A stretch of DNA of 64,000 bases, taken from NCBI RefSeq assembly GCF_029867415.1, contig NC_081185.1, positions 120,755,987 through 120,819,986 on the forward strand, in the 5' to 3' direction. This stretch comes from Vicia villosa (lineage: Eukaryota; Streptophyta; Magnoliopsida; Fabales; Fabaceae). The notes below the pieces were generated by a model. The model was not told where the DNA came from. It saw only the letters and a program-made list of their open reading frames with translations, and did no database searches. Positions 43,829 to 56,101 of the stretch are shown here, in pieces. The position numbers and the translations under genes are program-made. How positions within the stretch are numbered: the stretch's first letter is position 1; each line of letters begins with the position of its first letter.

Positions 43829-46800
43829 ATGGCCGGAAGAGGAGGAAGAAATGACGACGCGATTGCTGAGGCTCTAGGCATGATTGCTGGTGTATTAGGA
43901 GGGAATGCCAATGGAGCTGGTATTGGCGCTGACAGGCAGCTGAACAGTTTTCAGAGGAACAATCCTCCGTTGTTCAAAGGCACGCACGATCCCGAAGGCG
44001 CTCAGAGGTGGCTGAAGGAAATTGAAAGGATCTTCAGAGTGATCGATTGTGCTGAAAATCTGAAGGTGAGGTATGGGACTCACATGTTGTCTGAAGAAGC
44101 TGATGATTGGTGGATGGCTAGTAGAGATGAACTTGAATATGCAGGTGTAGCGATCACTTGGGCTGTATTCAGGCGAGAATTCCTGAGGAGGTACTTTCCC
44201 GAGGATGTTCGGGGAAGGAAAGAAGTTGCGTTTTTGGAGCTAACACAAGGTAACTTGACGGTACCGGAATATGCTTCAAAGTTTGTTGAGCTGGCCAAGT
44301 ACTATGTCCACTATAACAATGATGAAGCGAGCGAATTTTCGAAATGTGTTAAGTTCGAGAATGGTCTCCGTGATGAAATTAAGTAGAGAATCAGGTACCA
44401 AAGGATTCGTCGGTTTACAGATTTGGTGGATTGTAGTAGGATCTATGAAGAGGATAACCTCAAGCTGAAGTCATCTCACTCTCGCGAGTTAGTTGACAAG
44501 AAAGGGAAGAAGCCTATGGACCGTGGTAAACCATATGGTAGAGGTAATTATAAAGCTGGGAGTTGGAAGAAGCCTAGTGGGGGAGACTCTAGTGCTCCTG
44601 TTAAGTGCTTTAAGTGTGGGGAACCTGGACATCGTGTTCACGAGTGCAAAAGCGAAGAGAAGAAGTGCTACAGGTGTGGTAAAGCAGGCCACATTGCTGT
44701 TGACTTCAAGGGAAGGACTGTGACTTGCTATAACTGTGGTGAAGAAGGTCATATTAGTCCACAGTGTCCTAAGCCAAAGAAGAATCAAGCTGGGGGTAAA
44801 GTTTTCGCTTTATCAGGTTCAGAGACTACTCCAGAGGATCGATTGATTAAAGGTACGTGTTTTATCCATGACACTCCTTTAATTGCAATAATAGATACTG
44901 GAGCAACTCACTCGTTTATTTCGTTGGATTGTGCTAAACGTCTGAACTTGGAAATATCTGATATTCATGGAAGTATGATCATTGACACTCCTGCGTCGGG
45001 TTCAGTGACTACTTCGTTTGCCTGTTTGAACTGTCCAATTGATATTTTTGGTAGAGAGTTCGGAATGGACTTAGTGTGTCTTCCGTTGGAACAACTTGAT
45101 GTCATCCTGGGTATGAATTGGTTGCAATTTAATCGGATTCATATCAACTGTTTCACGAAGACGTTTATTTTTCCGGAAGATGTCGGTGTTGAGAGTTTAG
45201 CAATGACTGCTAGACAAGTGGATGAAGCAATGAAGGACGGGGCTGCCGTGTTTATGTTGATTGCATCCATGGAAGTGAAGAAGAAAGTGGTGAGTAGTGA
45301 CTTACCGGTAGTATGTGAATTTCCAGAAGTCTTTCCAGAAGATGTAAGAGAGTTACCACCAAAGAGGGAGGTAGAATTTGCTATTGAGTTAGTTCCTGGA
45401 ACTAGTCCGGTGTCGATGGCGCCGTATCGTATGTCGGCATCTGAACTAGCAGAGTTGAAGAGTCAGCTAGAAGAGTTACTGGAAAAAGAATTCATTTGTC
45501 CTAGTGTGTTGCCGTGGGGTGCGTCGGTGTTGTTGGTAAAGAAGAAAGAAGGTTCTATGAGATTGTGTGTGGATTATAGACAGCTGAATAAAGTCACTAT
45601 CAAGAATCGGTATCCATTACCGAGGATTGATGATTTGATGGATCAATTAGTTGGTGCGAGTGTGTTCAGCAAAATTGACTTGAGGTCGGGATATCATCAG
45701 ATTCGGGTGAAGACAGACGATATTCAGAAAACGGCATTTAAAACAAGGTATGGCCATTACGAGTATACAGTGATGCCATTTGGAGTAACTAATGCACCGG
45801 GAGTTTTCATGGAGTATATGAATAGGATCTTCCATCCTTACCTGGATCAGTTTGTGGTGGTATTTATCGATGATATTCTAATATATTCTAAGAGTGAGGA
45901 AGAACATGCAGAGCATCTAAGAGTGGTATTAGAACTACTGAAGGAAAAGAAACTTTATGCGAAACTGTCAAAGTGTGAGTTCTGGCTAAGTGAAGTAAGC
46001 TTTCTTGGGCATGTAATTTCTAAAGATGGTATTTCCGTTGACCCAACGAAAGTAGAAGCGGTATCTCAATGGGAAGCTCCGAAGTCAGTTTCCAAAATCC
46101 GTAGTTTCCTTGGTCTTGCGGGTTACTATAGAAAGTTCATTAAAGGTTTTTCAAAGCTAGCGTTGCCGTTAACTAAGTTGACTAGGAAGGGTCAAGCATT
46201 CATCTGGGATTCGAAATGTGAAGAAGGATTCCAAGAGTTGAAGAAGAGGTTGACTAGTGCGCCGATCTTGATTTTGCCGAATCCGGCGGAATCTTTTGTT
46301 GTATATTGTGATGCCTCGTTGTTGGGATTAGGAGGTGTACTAATGCAGAATCAACAGGTAGTCGCTTATGCTTCGAGACAACTCAAAGTGCATGAGAGAA
46401 ACTATCCGACTCACGACTTAGAGTTGGCAGCAGTGGTATTTGTGTTGAAATTGTGGAGACATTATCTGTATGGTTCGAGGTTTGAAGTGTTTAGTGATCA
46501 CAAGAGTCTGAAGTATCTCTTTGATCAAAAAGAGCTGAATATGAGGCAAAGAAGGTGGTTAGAGTTCCTTAAGGATTATGATTTTGGACTGAATTACCAT
46601 CCGGGTAAAGCAAACGTGGTTGCCGATGCTTTGAGTAGGAAATCCTTGCATATGTCTATGCTGATGGTAAGAGAATTGGATTTAATTGAACAATTCAGAG
46701 ATTTGAGTTTAGTATGCGAAGACACTCCTGTCAGTGTTAAGTTGGGAATGCTGAAGCTGACTAGTGGTATTCTGGAAGAGATTCGAGAGGGTCAGAAAGC

Positions 46801-48253
46801 TAATGTAGAGTTGGTGGATAAGTTGACTCTGATTAACCAAGGCAAGGGAGGTGAATTCAGAATCGACGAGAATGGTATTATAAGGTTTGGTAATCGTGTT
46901 TGTGTTCCTAATGTTTCCGAATTGAGGAAGAGTATTCTCGAAGAAGGACATCGTAGTGGATTGAGTATTCATCCTGGTGCTACCAAGATGTATCATGATT
47001 TAAAGAAGCTGTTTTGGTGGCCTGGAATGAAAAAGGAAATAGCTGAATTTGTCTATGCCTGTTTGACTTGTCAGAAGTCGAAGATTGAGCATCAGAAACC
47101 ATATGGAGCTATGCAACCGTTATTTATTCCAGAATGGAAGTGGGATTGTATATCTATGGATTTTGTTTTTGGTTTGCCGAAGACGGTGAAGAACTATGAA
47201 GCCATTTGGGTTATTGTGGATAGGTTGACAAAGTCTGCTCATTTTATGCCAATGAGGATGGATTACCCGATGGAGAAGCTTGCTCAATTGTACATTGAGA
47301 AGATAGTGAGTTTACATGGTATTCCTTCGAGTATTGTGTCAGATAGAGATCCAAGGTTTACATCCAAATTTTGGGAAGGTTTGCAGAAGGCTCTGGGTAC
47401 TAAGTTGAGATTGAGTTCTGCTTATCATCCGCAGACGGATGGACAGACAGAAAGAACTATTCAATCGCTAGAAGATTTGTTGCATGCTTGTGTGTTAGAA
47501 AAAGGTGGCACTTGGGATAGTTATCTACCCTTGATTGAATTTACCTACAATAATAGTTTTCACTCGAGTATTGGTATGGCTCCGTTTGAAGCTTTGTATG
47601 GTCGGAGGTGTAGGACGCCTTTATGTTGGTACGAATCAGGAGAAAGTGCGGTGATTGGACCAGATATTGTTCAAGAAACGACGGAAAAGATTAAGATGAT
47701 TCAGGAGAAGATGAAGGCGTCTCAAAGTCATCAGAAGAGTTATCATGACAAGAGACGGAGAACCCTTGAGTTTCAAGAAGGGGATCACGTGTTTATGAGA
47801 GTTACTCCTATGACTGGTATCGGACGAGCCCTAAAGTCAAGAAAGTTGACTCCGCGTTTTATTGGTCCGTTTCAGATTTCAGAAAGAGTAGGAGATGTGG
47901 CGTATCACATTGCGTTGCCACTGACGCTTGCAAATCTTCATGATGTATTCCATGTGTCGCAGTTGAGGAAATACATTGCTGATCCGTCGCATGTGATCCA
48001 AGTGGATGATGTACAGGTAAAGGATAATCTGACAGTTGAAGTTTTGCCTATGAGGATTGAAGATCGGAAGGTGAAACAATTGCGTGGCAAGGAGATAGCG
48101 TTGGTCAGAGTAGCTTGGGGAGGACTAGCCGGTGGAAATGTTACATGGGAATTGGAGAGCCAGATGAAGGACTCCTACCCGGAACTCTTTGCCTATGGTA
48201 TGTTTTCGATGACGAAAAATTTTCTAGTGGGGGAGGGTTGTAACACCCCATAA
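43829..48253 (+). pseudogene. gag-pol polyprotein with one in-frame amber codon
   Basis: A single 1475-codon frame broken only by TAG at 44384-44386 in gag; the frame on both sides is the same, so this is a nonsense change rather than a frameshift. Order: gag core ('NNPPLFKGTHDPEGAQRWL'); zinc knuckles '[14 protein letters not shown]', a second with its last Cys replaced by Phe ('[14 protein letters not shown]'), and '[14 protein letters not shown]'; aspartic protease '[12 protein letters not shown]'; RT with '[14 protein letters not shown]'; RNase H '[11 protein letters not shown]'; integrase with the HHCC finger ('LTCQKSK') and DDE residues ('[10 protein letters not shown]', '[10 protein letters not shown]'); and a C-terminal chromodomain-like 'VAWGG...VTWELESQM', which places it in the Tekay/Del chromoviruses. 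Normal product: particle assembly, reverse transcription and integration. Confidence 0.95.
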
Positions 48254-50073
48254 ATTTCTTTATATGATTTAATTAATTTTTTTATTAAAAAATAGAATTA
48301 ATAGAATTATTTGAGAAATATGGATTGATGAGGCTAATGGGTCAGTGTCGCAAGTAGCAATTGGGGGGGGGGGGGTGTCAGTTGCAAAGCCTTTTTACTA
48401 AGACAAGGTTATATTTTTCATAAAATAGAAAAGAGGAAATATTGTGAAAAGAGAACCAAAAAGGAGAAGAGAATATTGAACGTGAAATTGGGAGAAGAGC
48501 AAGTGTGAAGAGCAAGGGCATCCAAGAATTCGACATCGAGGTAAGGGGGGATTCTTCTCATTAACCTCTATTATGGGTTGTATGAATGATGCAATAGAGT
48601 TTGTATGTTAGGATTCCGAATTGGATTATATGTCGGGTTTGGGGTTTTGGGGTTTATAGAACTTTGGTTCAATTTAGGTTGTGAATGATGATTGGTGTTG
48701 AACAATGATGTTAAGCATGACTAGAAGTATGTGTAAATGTGCAAATTATGTTGTATGTGTGATTTATTTTCTGAAATTCGTACTGGTATGATTTTGAGGG
48801 CATTTGGGAGGTATATGATGCTGTTTTCTGCAGGTTGGGGTTTCTGAAATCGCCGGTTCGCGTCGCGTGCACAGGGTTGGCGCCGCGAACAGGTGGGCAG
48901 AATGTCAGGATGTTGTGATACGCACAGGTCGCGCCGCGTACCTGTGTTGGCACCGCGAAGGCGTAACTTTTTCCTCGCTTCGCGCCGCGCGTAGATGTTT
49001 GCGCCGCGAATAGCTTGGCAGAGAGCCAAGGATTTTTGGAACGCTCAGTTCGCGCCGCGAACCAAGTTGGCGCCGCGTGCTGTTGCTGTTTGGGATTTTT
49101 TTTAAAGTTTAACGATGTATAACTTCTTAACTGTTAGTCCGTTTGATGTGCCGTTTCGAGCACGGTGAAGCTAATTAAGCGATTTACGCAATAAAATAGT
49201 GTTTTGAGTTGTGACTCGAATTTAATTTAAAACACTTGATTTAATTGGTTGTGGTGGTCTATATTGTTATTGCACCGGTTGATGATTATGATTGTTCAGT
49301 TGTTTGGTATTGATGATTAGCATGCGGTATGTGATGCATGTATTTCATAATCATATTGTGGGCTGTATCCCTTATGGTGGTGGGACAGCGGTAGCTAATT
49401 CCCATTGTGTGGAATTGGTGAGAGAAGTAGCCGAATCTTTATGGTGGTGGATCGGTGAGATGGGTTATCCCATGTTTGGTACCACATGCATTTAGTTGCA
49501 TTGCATTAGGTTGTTGTGTATAATTGTAACATGAATGGAAGTTGTCCAATGTTATAATTGTGTGTATTTTGGTATGTACGACTGTAATTGACGAATGTTG
49601 CTATATTATCTGAATATAGTTGATTTGGGTGAATAATGTATGGATGAAGTTGTATTGTTTATATTCCTATAACATTTGTTAATGCGAATGAAACTCACCC
49701 TTACTGTTGTTATTTTTCAGATTGAGGAGTAGTTTGTGTACTTGGTGAGGATTAGCTTGTCAAGTAGTTCGTTAGAGTCAGTTGGATCTGTGTCATGCTC
49801 TGGTCGTGTAACACCGGGAACGTTATTTTAGGATTGGCTAATAAACTTCTGTTTTGTTTATGGTTTATGGTTGAATTATGAGTCTTCGACTCCAGATGTT
49901 TGATTATTCAGTTGTTAAGAATATTCCGCTGTGTTAACATGCTACCTTGGTTTATCGTTCCTTTATGGCATGACATGAATATTTGTTTATTTTGTTGGAG
50001 TTGTAATACCCTTCTTCATGTTTTACTCTGACTTTAAATGTTAATTTTCCGCGGGGTTTAGAAGGGTGTTACA
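48239..50073 (+). repeat. 3' LTR of the Tekay-type element
   Basis: 1835 bp, preceded by the purine tract 'agtgggggaggg'. Its first 15 bp overlap the end of the pol frame. It differs from the 5' LTR by a longer G-run near 48365, scattered substitutions and the missing 'tgaataattt' near 49946. Confidence 0.93.
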
Positions 50074-50078
50074 GAAAC

Positions 50079-51224
50079 AAGGTATTCTAACATATAAGAT
50101 CATTTAGCATCATAAAAATAAGATTTCATGACATTGATTTCATCACCTCGTGTTCAAACCCTAACATTCAAAATTCATAAAAAAGATGAACAAACTTAGT
50201 TTTATGCTACTACACATGCATTAATCATTATACAAACCCAAATATTAAAGAAAATTCACTCTTACATTAGGATTTAAGCTTCTAGGTTTCCCTTCTTATT
50301 GTTATCGACGGTTGCTAAAGTTTAGTATATAAGTTGAATTCATTCATGTAATAAGGTTCTCAAATTTTATTAGTATTCTTCAAAGAACTCGAGTATCCAA
50401 GTCATAGAGAGAAAATAGTTTGTGAGAAAACATGTATGAATTTGCGTCCATTTTCTAATTATTTAATCAAAGCACTTATTTCATTACTTGTATTGTGTTA
50501 TTTGTTTACTTTATTTCTTTAAACACTTCCACATTGTTCTTATTGGAAGTTCTATCCCATTTTCCCACATTCAAACATCAAACATCCAAGCACGAAAGCA
50601 CACTTTCTCAAACTTTCTACACAAATTGTCCATATGATTTTTTTTGAATTTAATCCCTTAAGTAAACTAAAACTTATGCTTTGATTTACTGAAAACACCA
50701 GTAAACACAACCGCAACAAAATATAAAATTCTTTGCCTATTACTCTCAACGAGAACAATAATTTTGCCTCCCGAAAATTAGGCTTTGTCATAGAGTAAAA
50801 ATGTTGTAGTGAGGAAATACATGTACATTATCTTAAATTCCAGCTTTTTTACTTCTTTTGATGTGAAAGAAATGTTGTTTTGAAGTAGAAAAGTTTATTG
50901 AGTGTGCAAGGATGTTTTGGTAAAGTTTTAAGAACAAATTGTATTTTGATCATGAGTGAAGCAAACCTGCAAGGTGGTGTTTTATTTAATTTCTGCTTGA
51001 AAATGCAAGGTGATTTTTTTCTTTCAAATTTCGCATGACAAATCTAGTAATGCATTTCCATATTTGTCATTGAGTTGTTAAATTAACAAAATCATTGTCA
51101 GGGTATGTTTGAAAATTACACTTGCCGACTAGTTTTGGAGAAAATAAGCACTCAAAACGCGTTTTGGAGTATCATTAACTAGTGAATTTTTTTTAAATAA
51201 GTAATTGAATTACGAAATCTCACT
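50079..51224. other. End of the older LTR and non-coding spacer
   Basis: The first ~220 bp continue the reversed gypsy LTR. The rest is AT-rich with no recognised gene; a 79-codon minus frame (50552-50791) has no motif or conservation. Confidence 0.45.
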
Positions 51225-52081
51225 AGGGGTGCAACCCAAACAACAAATTACACATTCGAAAAGCAACCAAGCGATAATTTGTACCACTCATAAAAGGTTG
51301 AGAAAGAAGTGTTCAAAAGAATTCTAGCTAACCAACTCCAAGAAAAATACATAACATTATAGACCACCATGTCAAAACAAAAAGGAACATGGTCGAAAAT
51401 AATGGAATTACGCATGCTCCAAATACTCCAAATCAAAGCCATCCAAATCGTATTTATCTTCACCCTGACATTAACCGCCTTAACTTTCTCCTGAACAACA
51501 CCGAACTCTAAGAACTCTTCAAAAGAAAAAAGGACATCTTCCCCTAACCACACAAAAATCCTCTCCCACACCTTCAAAGAAACATGACAAGAGAAGAAGA
51601 TATGCGGCAACGACTCCGGAACGATCCCACAAAAAACACACCACGAACTAGGAATGTCGACAACACCTCTTGAAGTCAAAGCATCTTTTGTAGGAAGTCT
51701 AGAAGTAAAAAATCTCCAAGCAAAAATTTGGATCCTAAGCGGAAGCGACAATTTCCACAAAATTTTCAGCAAAGTAATCACTTGGGGCTGCCAAGCACAA
51801 CACTTAACAACATCAAACATTTGCAAAACAGAAGCCACCGAAAATGTCCCTGTAAGATTCGGTAACCACTCGAACTTATCCTCCTCACACCTGCTGAACT
51901 GAACCGCAGCCAGCAGAGAATTGAGCTGCTGCCACTGCACACCGAGAGCAGCACTGGATGCAATGGATGCTGCCGTTTCCGCCGAGCCCATAAACACTGA
52001 TGTCAGCCAATTAATTCCCTCACCGGACCTGTTGACAAATTCAAAAACAGTAGCACATTTATTTGTTGAAACATCGAACAA
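51225..52081 (-). pseudogene. LINE reverse-transcriptase C-terminus with zf-RVT domain
   Basis: A 277-codon minus-strand frame. The zf-RVT zinc-binding block is clear: 'LWKLSLPLRIQIFAWRF', 'RLPTKDALTSRG', 'CVFCGIVPESLPHIFFSC' (Cys/His ligands), then 'WSIWSMRNSIIFD'. The RT and endonuclease parts are missing upstream, so this is a 5'-truncated L1-type insertion, as is usual for LINEs. A shorter, related 3' end sits at 936-1290 and 57745-58115. Confidence 0.85.
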
Positions 52082-52140
52082 ATCCGGAAAATAAATGTAT
52101 TTCTAAATTTAAGAGAGCATTTTTGGATTTCTATATAAGT

Positions 52141-52265
52141 AGGAGTGGCAAAACGGGTCCGACTTGTCAGACATGTCTGTTTTGCCCGCACTCTTTTGCA
52201 GGACGGACAAAGATTTTTGGCCCACTCCCTTTAATATGTCTGTCCCGTCCGTCATATTTTTAGCA
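52141..52265. mobile_element. Fragment of a MITE with GGCAAAACGGGTC terminus
   Basis: Starts 'taggagtggcaaaacgggtc' with short inverted internal phrases ('gtcagacatgtctg', 'gtctgtcccgtccgtc'). It resembles the TAGGGGTGGCAAA...-type ends of plant hAT MITEs. The right terminus was not found. Confidence 0.4.
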
Positions 52266-52762
52266 GAGTTTTGCATGCGCGCATAAACATGAAATTTTGC
52301 AATTTTTAAGCTTACTAATTTTTAAGGGCCCACCCTGCCCCTCACTAATTTTTATTTGGAATAGAAAAAGATTATAAGCGTGGACTCTCTCCAAGATTTT
52401 ATGCTTTCTTGGTAATTTCGTATTTGGTTTCATTGCACTTTCTCAACCCACTCTTCTTTTGAAAATGGGTTCTTAATCACCTGCTTTTGAAATTTGATTC
52501 AGTTTTTATAATAATGAATGATTAAAGAAACTAGAGTGCCACACCTTCTTTAACGGCAATGAGACCGATATAGTCACGCCACACTCTTAGAAGTCGTTAT
52601 TTAAAGATGTTGCTCTCTCATTTTCAAAATTAACATAATATAATGAATGAATAAAATATAACACTCCTTTCTTGACGGCAATTAACCGACAGAGTCTTGT
52701 ACTAAATAACACATTGTATTTATTTGTAAAATTTGGTATTATTCTCTTTACATCAATTAAGC
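52266..52762 (+). promoter_or_regulatory. Upstream region of RLK E
   Basis: Two related segments about 120 bp apart ('cttctttaacggcaatgagaccgatatagtc' type near 52546 and 'ctttcttgacggcaattaaccgac' near 52669) form a partial direct duplication. The region does not carry the W-box/CGCG pair seen upstream of A, B and F, so E may be controlled differently. Confidence 0.4.
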
Positions 52763-55700
52763 ATGAAGATATTACTAAACCAACAAACTGTTTTCTTATC
52801 CATCCTCTTGTTCATTATTTCAATTGCTATTACTAAAGCAGAATACCAAGAGGCAGATTACATGTCCGATCTTATAAAATCACTCACTCCAACTCCTTCT
52901 ACTTGGTCTAATACCACTCACTACCCGAGGCTAGATATTGTTGTTCTTTCGCACAACAACATCGTGGGACCACTTCCTCAGTCTCTTGGGAGTTCGGTAG
53001 TAAGATATTTAAGGGTCAATAACCAAGAGAATCAGAATGGATTTAATGACACACTTGATGTGATATCATCCATGACATTCTTGCGTCAAGCGTGGCTTAA
53101 CAACAACTTTTTCCAGGGTTCAATTCCTAACAGGTTTGCTTCGAAAAATTTGTCTGACCTGCAGCTTCAATCAAATTGGTTAATCGGTTTGGTTCCGCCT
53201 TCATTGCTAGCTCTCACTAGCTTGAACAACATCTCTTTGGACGACAATTTTTTCCAAGGACCAATACCTGTGTTTCCCAAGCGCGTCAAGGCAACTTGGA
53301 AAGGAAATCCTTTTTGTGAAAGCCATGCAGGACATTGTGATCCACAAATTACAATTGGTGATGGATTTCCTCTTTTATTGACAAGTTTAGTGAACTTAAC
53401 TCTTGCTGGAAATAAATTGACAGGTTTGATACCAGAGAGTCTAACAACATTGCCTAATCTTCAACTTCTTGATATTTCTCATAACAATCTGTCGGGAAAA
53501 ATTCCCAAATTTTCATCCAAGGTTAAGTTATTTACTCAAGGAAATCCTTTGCTTGGCCTAAATATTTCCGGAGATGGTAGAGGTAAAAATGCAACTCATT
53601 CCGGAGATGATGTTCCGACAAGAAAAAGTGGAGGTGAAAAGGATTGGCTTAAATATGTTTGGATAGCAGGTATGCTTATATCTTTTTGGTATCTATCTTT
53701 AATTTTTATATTTGATTTTAAGTTGTTAAAAACATATATTTACTTTTAATCTTAAATAAAATTTAAAGTTAATTTGCAGCTATTATCAAATAAAAATTTC
53801 AATAGCTTTATAACTTTATGTCTGTTTTGTAAAACTTTTTTATTTGATGATGATAGTGTTGGAAATGCTAGTTACTATATTAATTTAATTTGTTTTTAAT
53901 GAATTATTTTAATTCTTATTAGTAAAATTGTAAATCATTTGTTTAATTTTGTTGTTGATAGATGTTGAAATATGAGTGTTCTTCTTTTTAGTGAATTAAG
54001 GAGACCAATCCATTAATTTTTTTTTATTGATAAAAATCGGAAATTTGATTACATATGAATTGGAAATTTTGTTTTCATGTTATTTTTCATATAATAATGC
54101 AAGTTGCAACCATAAAGTCAATAATTTATGAGATATGAATCAAAAAATTAAAAAGTAGTAAAATTGTTAACTTTTTTTATTATTGTTTTGTAAAATACTA
54201 CAACTTTTTATATATTTTATTGTCTAGTAGAGTAATTCTTAAAGGTGTGTATTATTGTTTGGATGATAATGACATATGGTTAAAAAGTTCGTTAATAAAG
54301 TAGTCGATCAAATAATAAATAAATAGTAAATAATTTTAAAAAATGCAATTAAAAATAAAAATGAAATTTGATCTTTTGAATATTGAAAGTGAATTTGAGA
54401 GGTGGCACATACGATTATGAGATGGTGTGGCAGTGGCACTAATGAAATTGAAGTGTTACTTTTAGGATAGAATGTACGCTTTTGTTTTAATATATTATAA
54501 ATATATAAATTCTTAAAATATTCTCTAAATGCTACTTTAAAAAAAACTCTAATCATTTACAAGAAATAAACTCGAGTAAATTTATATACAATTAATTTTA
54601 AATTAAAAAGATATAGAGTTACTTTTTAAAATAATTATAAAAAATAAAAAAAATATTATATAATTTTTTTTATCAGATGTGTTGGATGCAGGGTTATTAG
54701 ACATAATGATCAGAAGTAGAAGCTGATAAGTTCTTAAACCAAGTAAATAGATAACCTTGCATATGAATATCTAATCACCCCGCATCTAACACAACTTATT
54801 TAAAACCATTATTTAAATAGTTTATTTGTATCATCACTAATTATGTATTTAACTTTTGCGATGATAAAATAAAATAATTATTTTGCAAATATGCAGGAGC
54901 ATCTGTTGGATTTATAATATTTATTGGATTGACTATTTATTATCGTAAGGAGTGTCTTATTTTAGTACAAAGATGGATATTTAGGGGAACAATAAAATCT
55001 AGTCATCATATTGTGGAGAATTTTATGGAAAGTTATAAACTGTCAGTGCCGATAAAACAATATAGATATGCAGAAGTGAAAAGAATGACAAACTCATTTC
55101 GAGATAAATTAGGTCAAGGAGGATATGGTACTGTGTACAAAGCAAGCTTATCTGATGGTCGTCAAGTGGCTGTGAAAGTAATAAAAGAGTCCAAGGGAAA
55201 TGGAGAAGAATTCATAAATGAAGTTGCTAGCATTAGTAGAACATCACACGTCAATATTGTCTCACTTTTGGGTTTTTGTTATGGAAACAAAAGAGCGTTG
55301 ATATATGAATTCATGTCCAAAGGGTCACTGGATAATTTCATCCTTAAAAGTGGGTCTTCTGATTCTGTTTGTAGTTTGGATTGGAACACATTATCCAAAA
55401 TTGCAATGGGCATTGCTCGTGGATTAGAATACTTGCATCAAGGATGTATTTCAAGGATATTGCATCTTGATATCAAACCTCAAAATATTCTTTTGGATGA
55501 AGATTTTTGCCCAAAAATATCTGATTTTGGACTAGCTAAAATATGTCAAAGAGATGATAGTGTTGTGTCTATACTTGGTGCACGAGGAACTATAGGATAT
55601 ATAGCTCCAGAAGTATTTAGTCGAACAAATGGCAGAGTTTCTCACAAATCAGATGTATACAGTTATGGTATGTTAATTTTAGATATGATTGGAAGAAGAA

Positions 55701-56101
55701 AGAATTCAGGCGCTAGAGATTCATGTACTTCTGAATATTTTCCAGATTGGATTTATAAAGATCTTGAACAAGAAAATAACTCTGTGAATTGTATAGAAAA
55801 TTTGGAGGAAGAGAATGATATGGTGAGAAAAATTACTATGGTAAGTCTATGGTGCATTCAAACAAAACCATCAGATAGACCTTCAATTAGTAAAGTAATA
55901 GAAATGCTACAAGGACCACTTCAGTCGGTTCCATATCCTCCCAAACCTTTTTTATATTCTCCTGAAATTCCAATATTGCAAACTTCATGTGTGCCTTCAA
56001 GCAGTTTGTCAGAGACAAAGTCATCAACCTTATCGAAGAATGGTTCCATAAAAACAAATAAGTTCAGCAAAGACAACAATGAAGATGTGATTGTAGTGTA
56101 A
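52763..56101 (+). CDS. RLK E: chimeric LRR receptor kinase, shortened ectodomain, intact frame
   Basis: Exon 1 52763-53669, intron 53670-54896 (GT-AG, phase 1), exon 2 54897-56101; joined 2112 nt, 703 residues with no stop. The start is the first ATG, matching the family MK- start. Signal peptide (1-26), LRR ectodomain, TM (about 303-318, 'GASVGFIIFIGLTIYY'), Ser/Thr kinase: Gly loop GQGGYG (375-380), Lys396 in VAVK, HLD (492-494, non-RD), DFG (512-514), APE (539-541), Ser-rich tail. Compared with C, about 133 residues are missing after 'NTTHY' (N-cap and first LRRs) and about 48 at the Cys island, both in frame. It probably signals at the plasma membrane; ligand unknown. It is the only two-exon member with an open frame and full catalytic motifs. 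It may be functional with altered recognition, or an early pseudogene. Confidence 0.85.

Larger units (their letters stand above)
41853..50073 (+). mobile_element. Ty3/gypsy retrotransposon, Tekay-type chromovirus, 8.2 kb
   Basis: Complete structure: 5' LTR 41853-43692, primer-binding site, gag-pol frame, polypurine tract, 3' LTR 48239-50073. LTRs run TGTAACACC...GGTGTTACA. The target duplication is GAAAC on both sides (41848-41852, 50074-50078). The LTRs are nearly identical over ~1.84 kb, apart from scattered changes, a longer G-run and a ~10-bp gap in the 3' copy, so insertion was recent. It sits inside an older reversed gypsy LTR. One in-frame stop in gag is the only obvious defect. Confidence 0.95.

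Noticed and set aside
48711..49029. Overlapping minus-strand frames with Ala/Arg-rich translation in the gypsy LTRs
   Set aside because: They translate the GCGCCGCG motif cluster and sit in LTR non-coding sequence.
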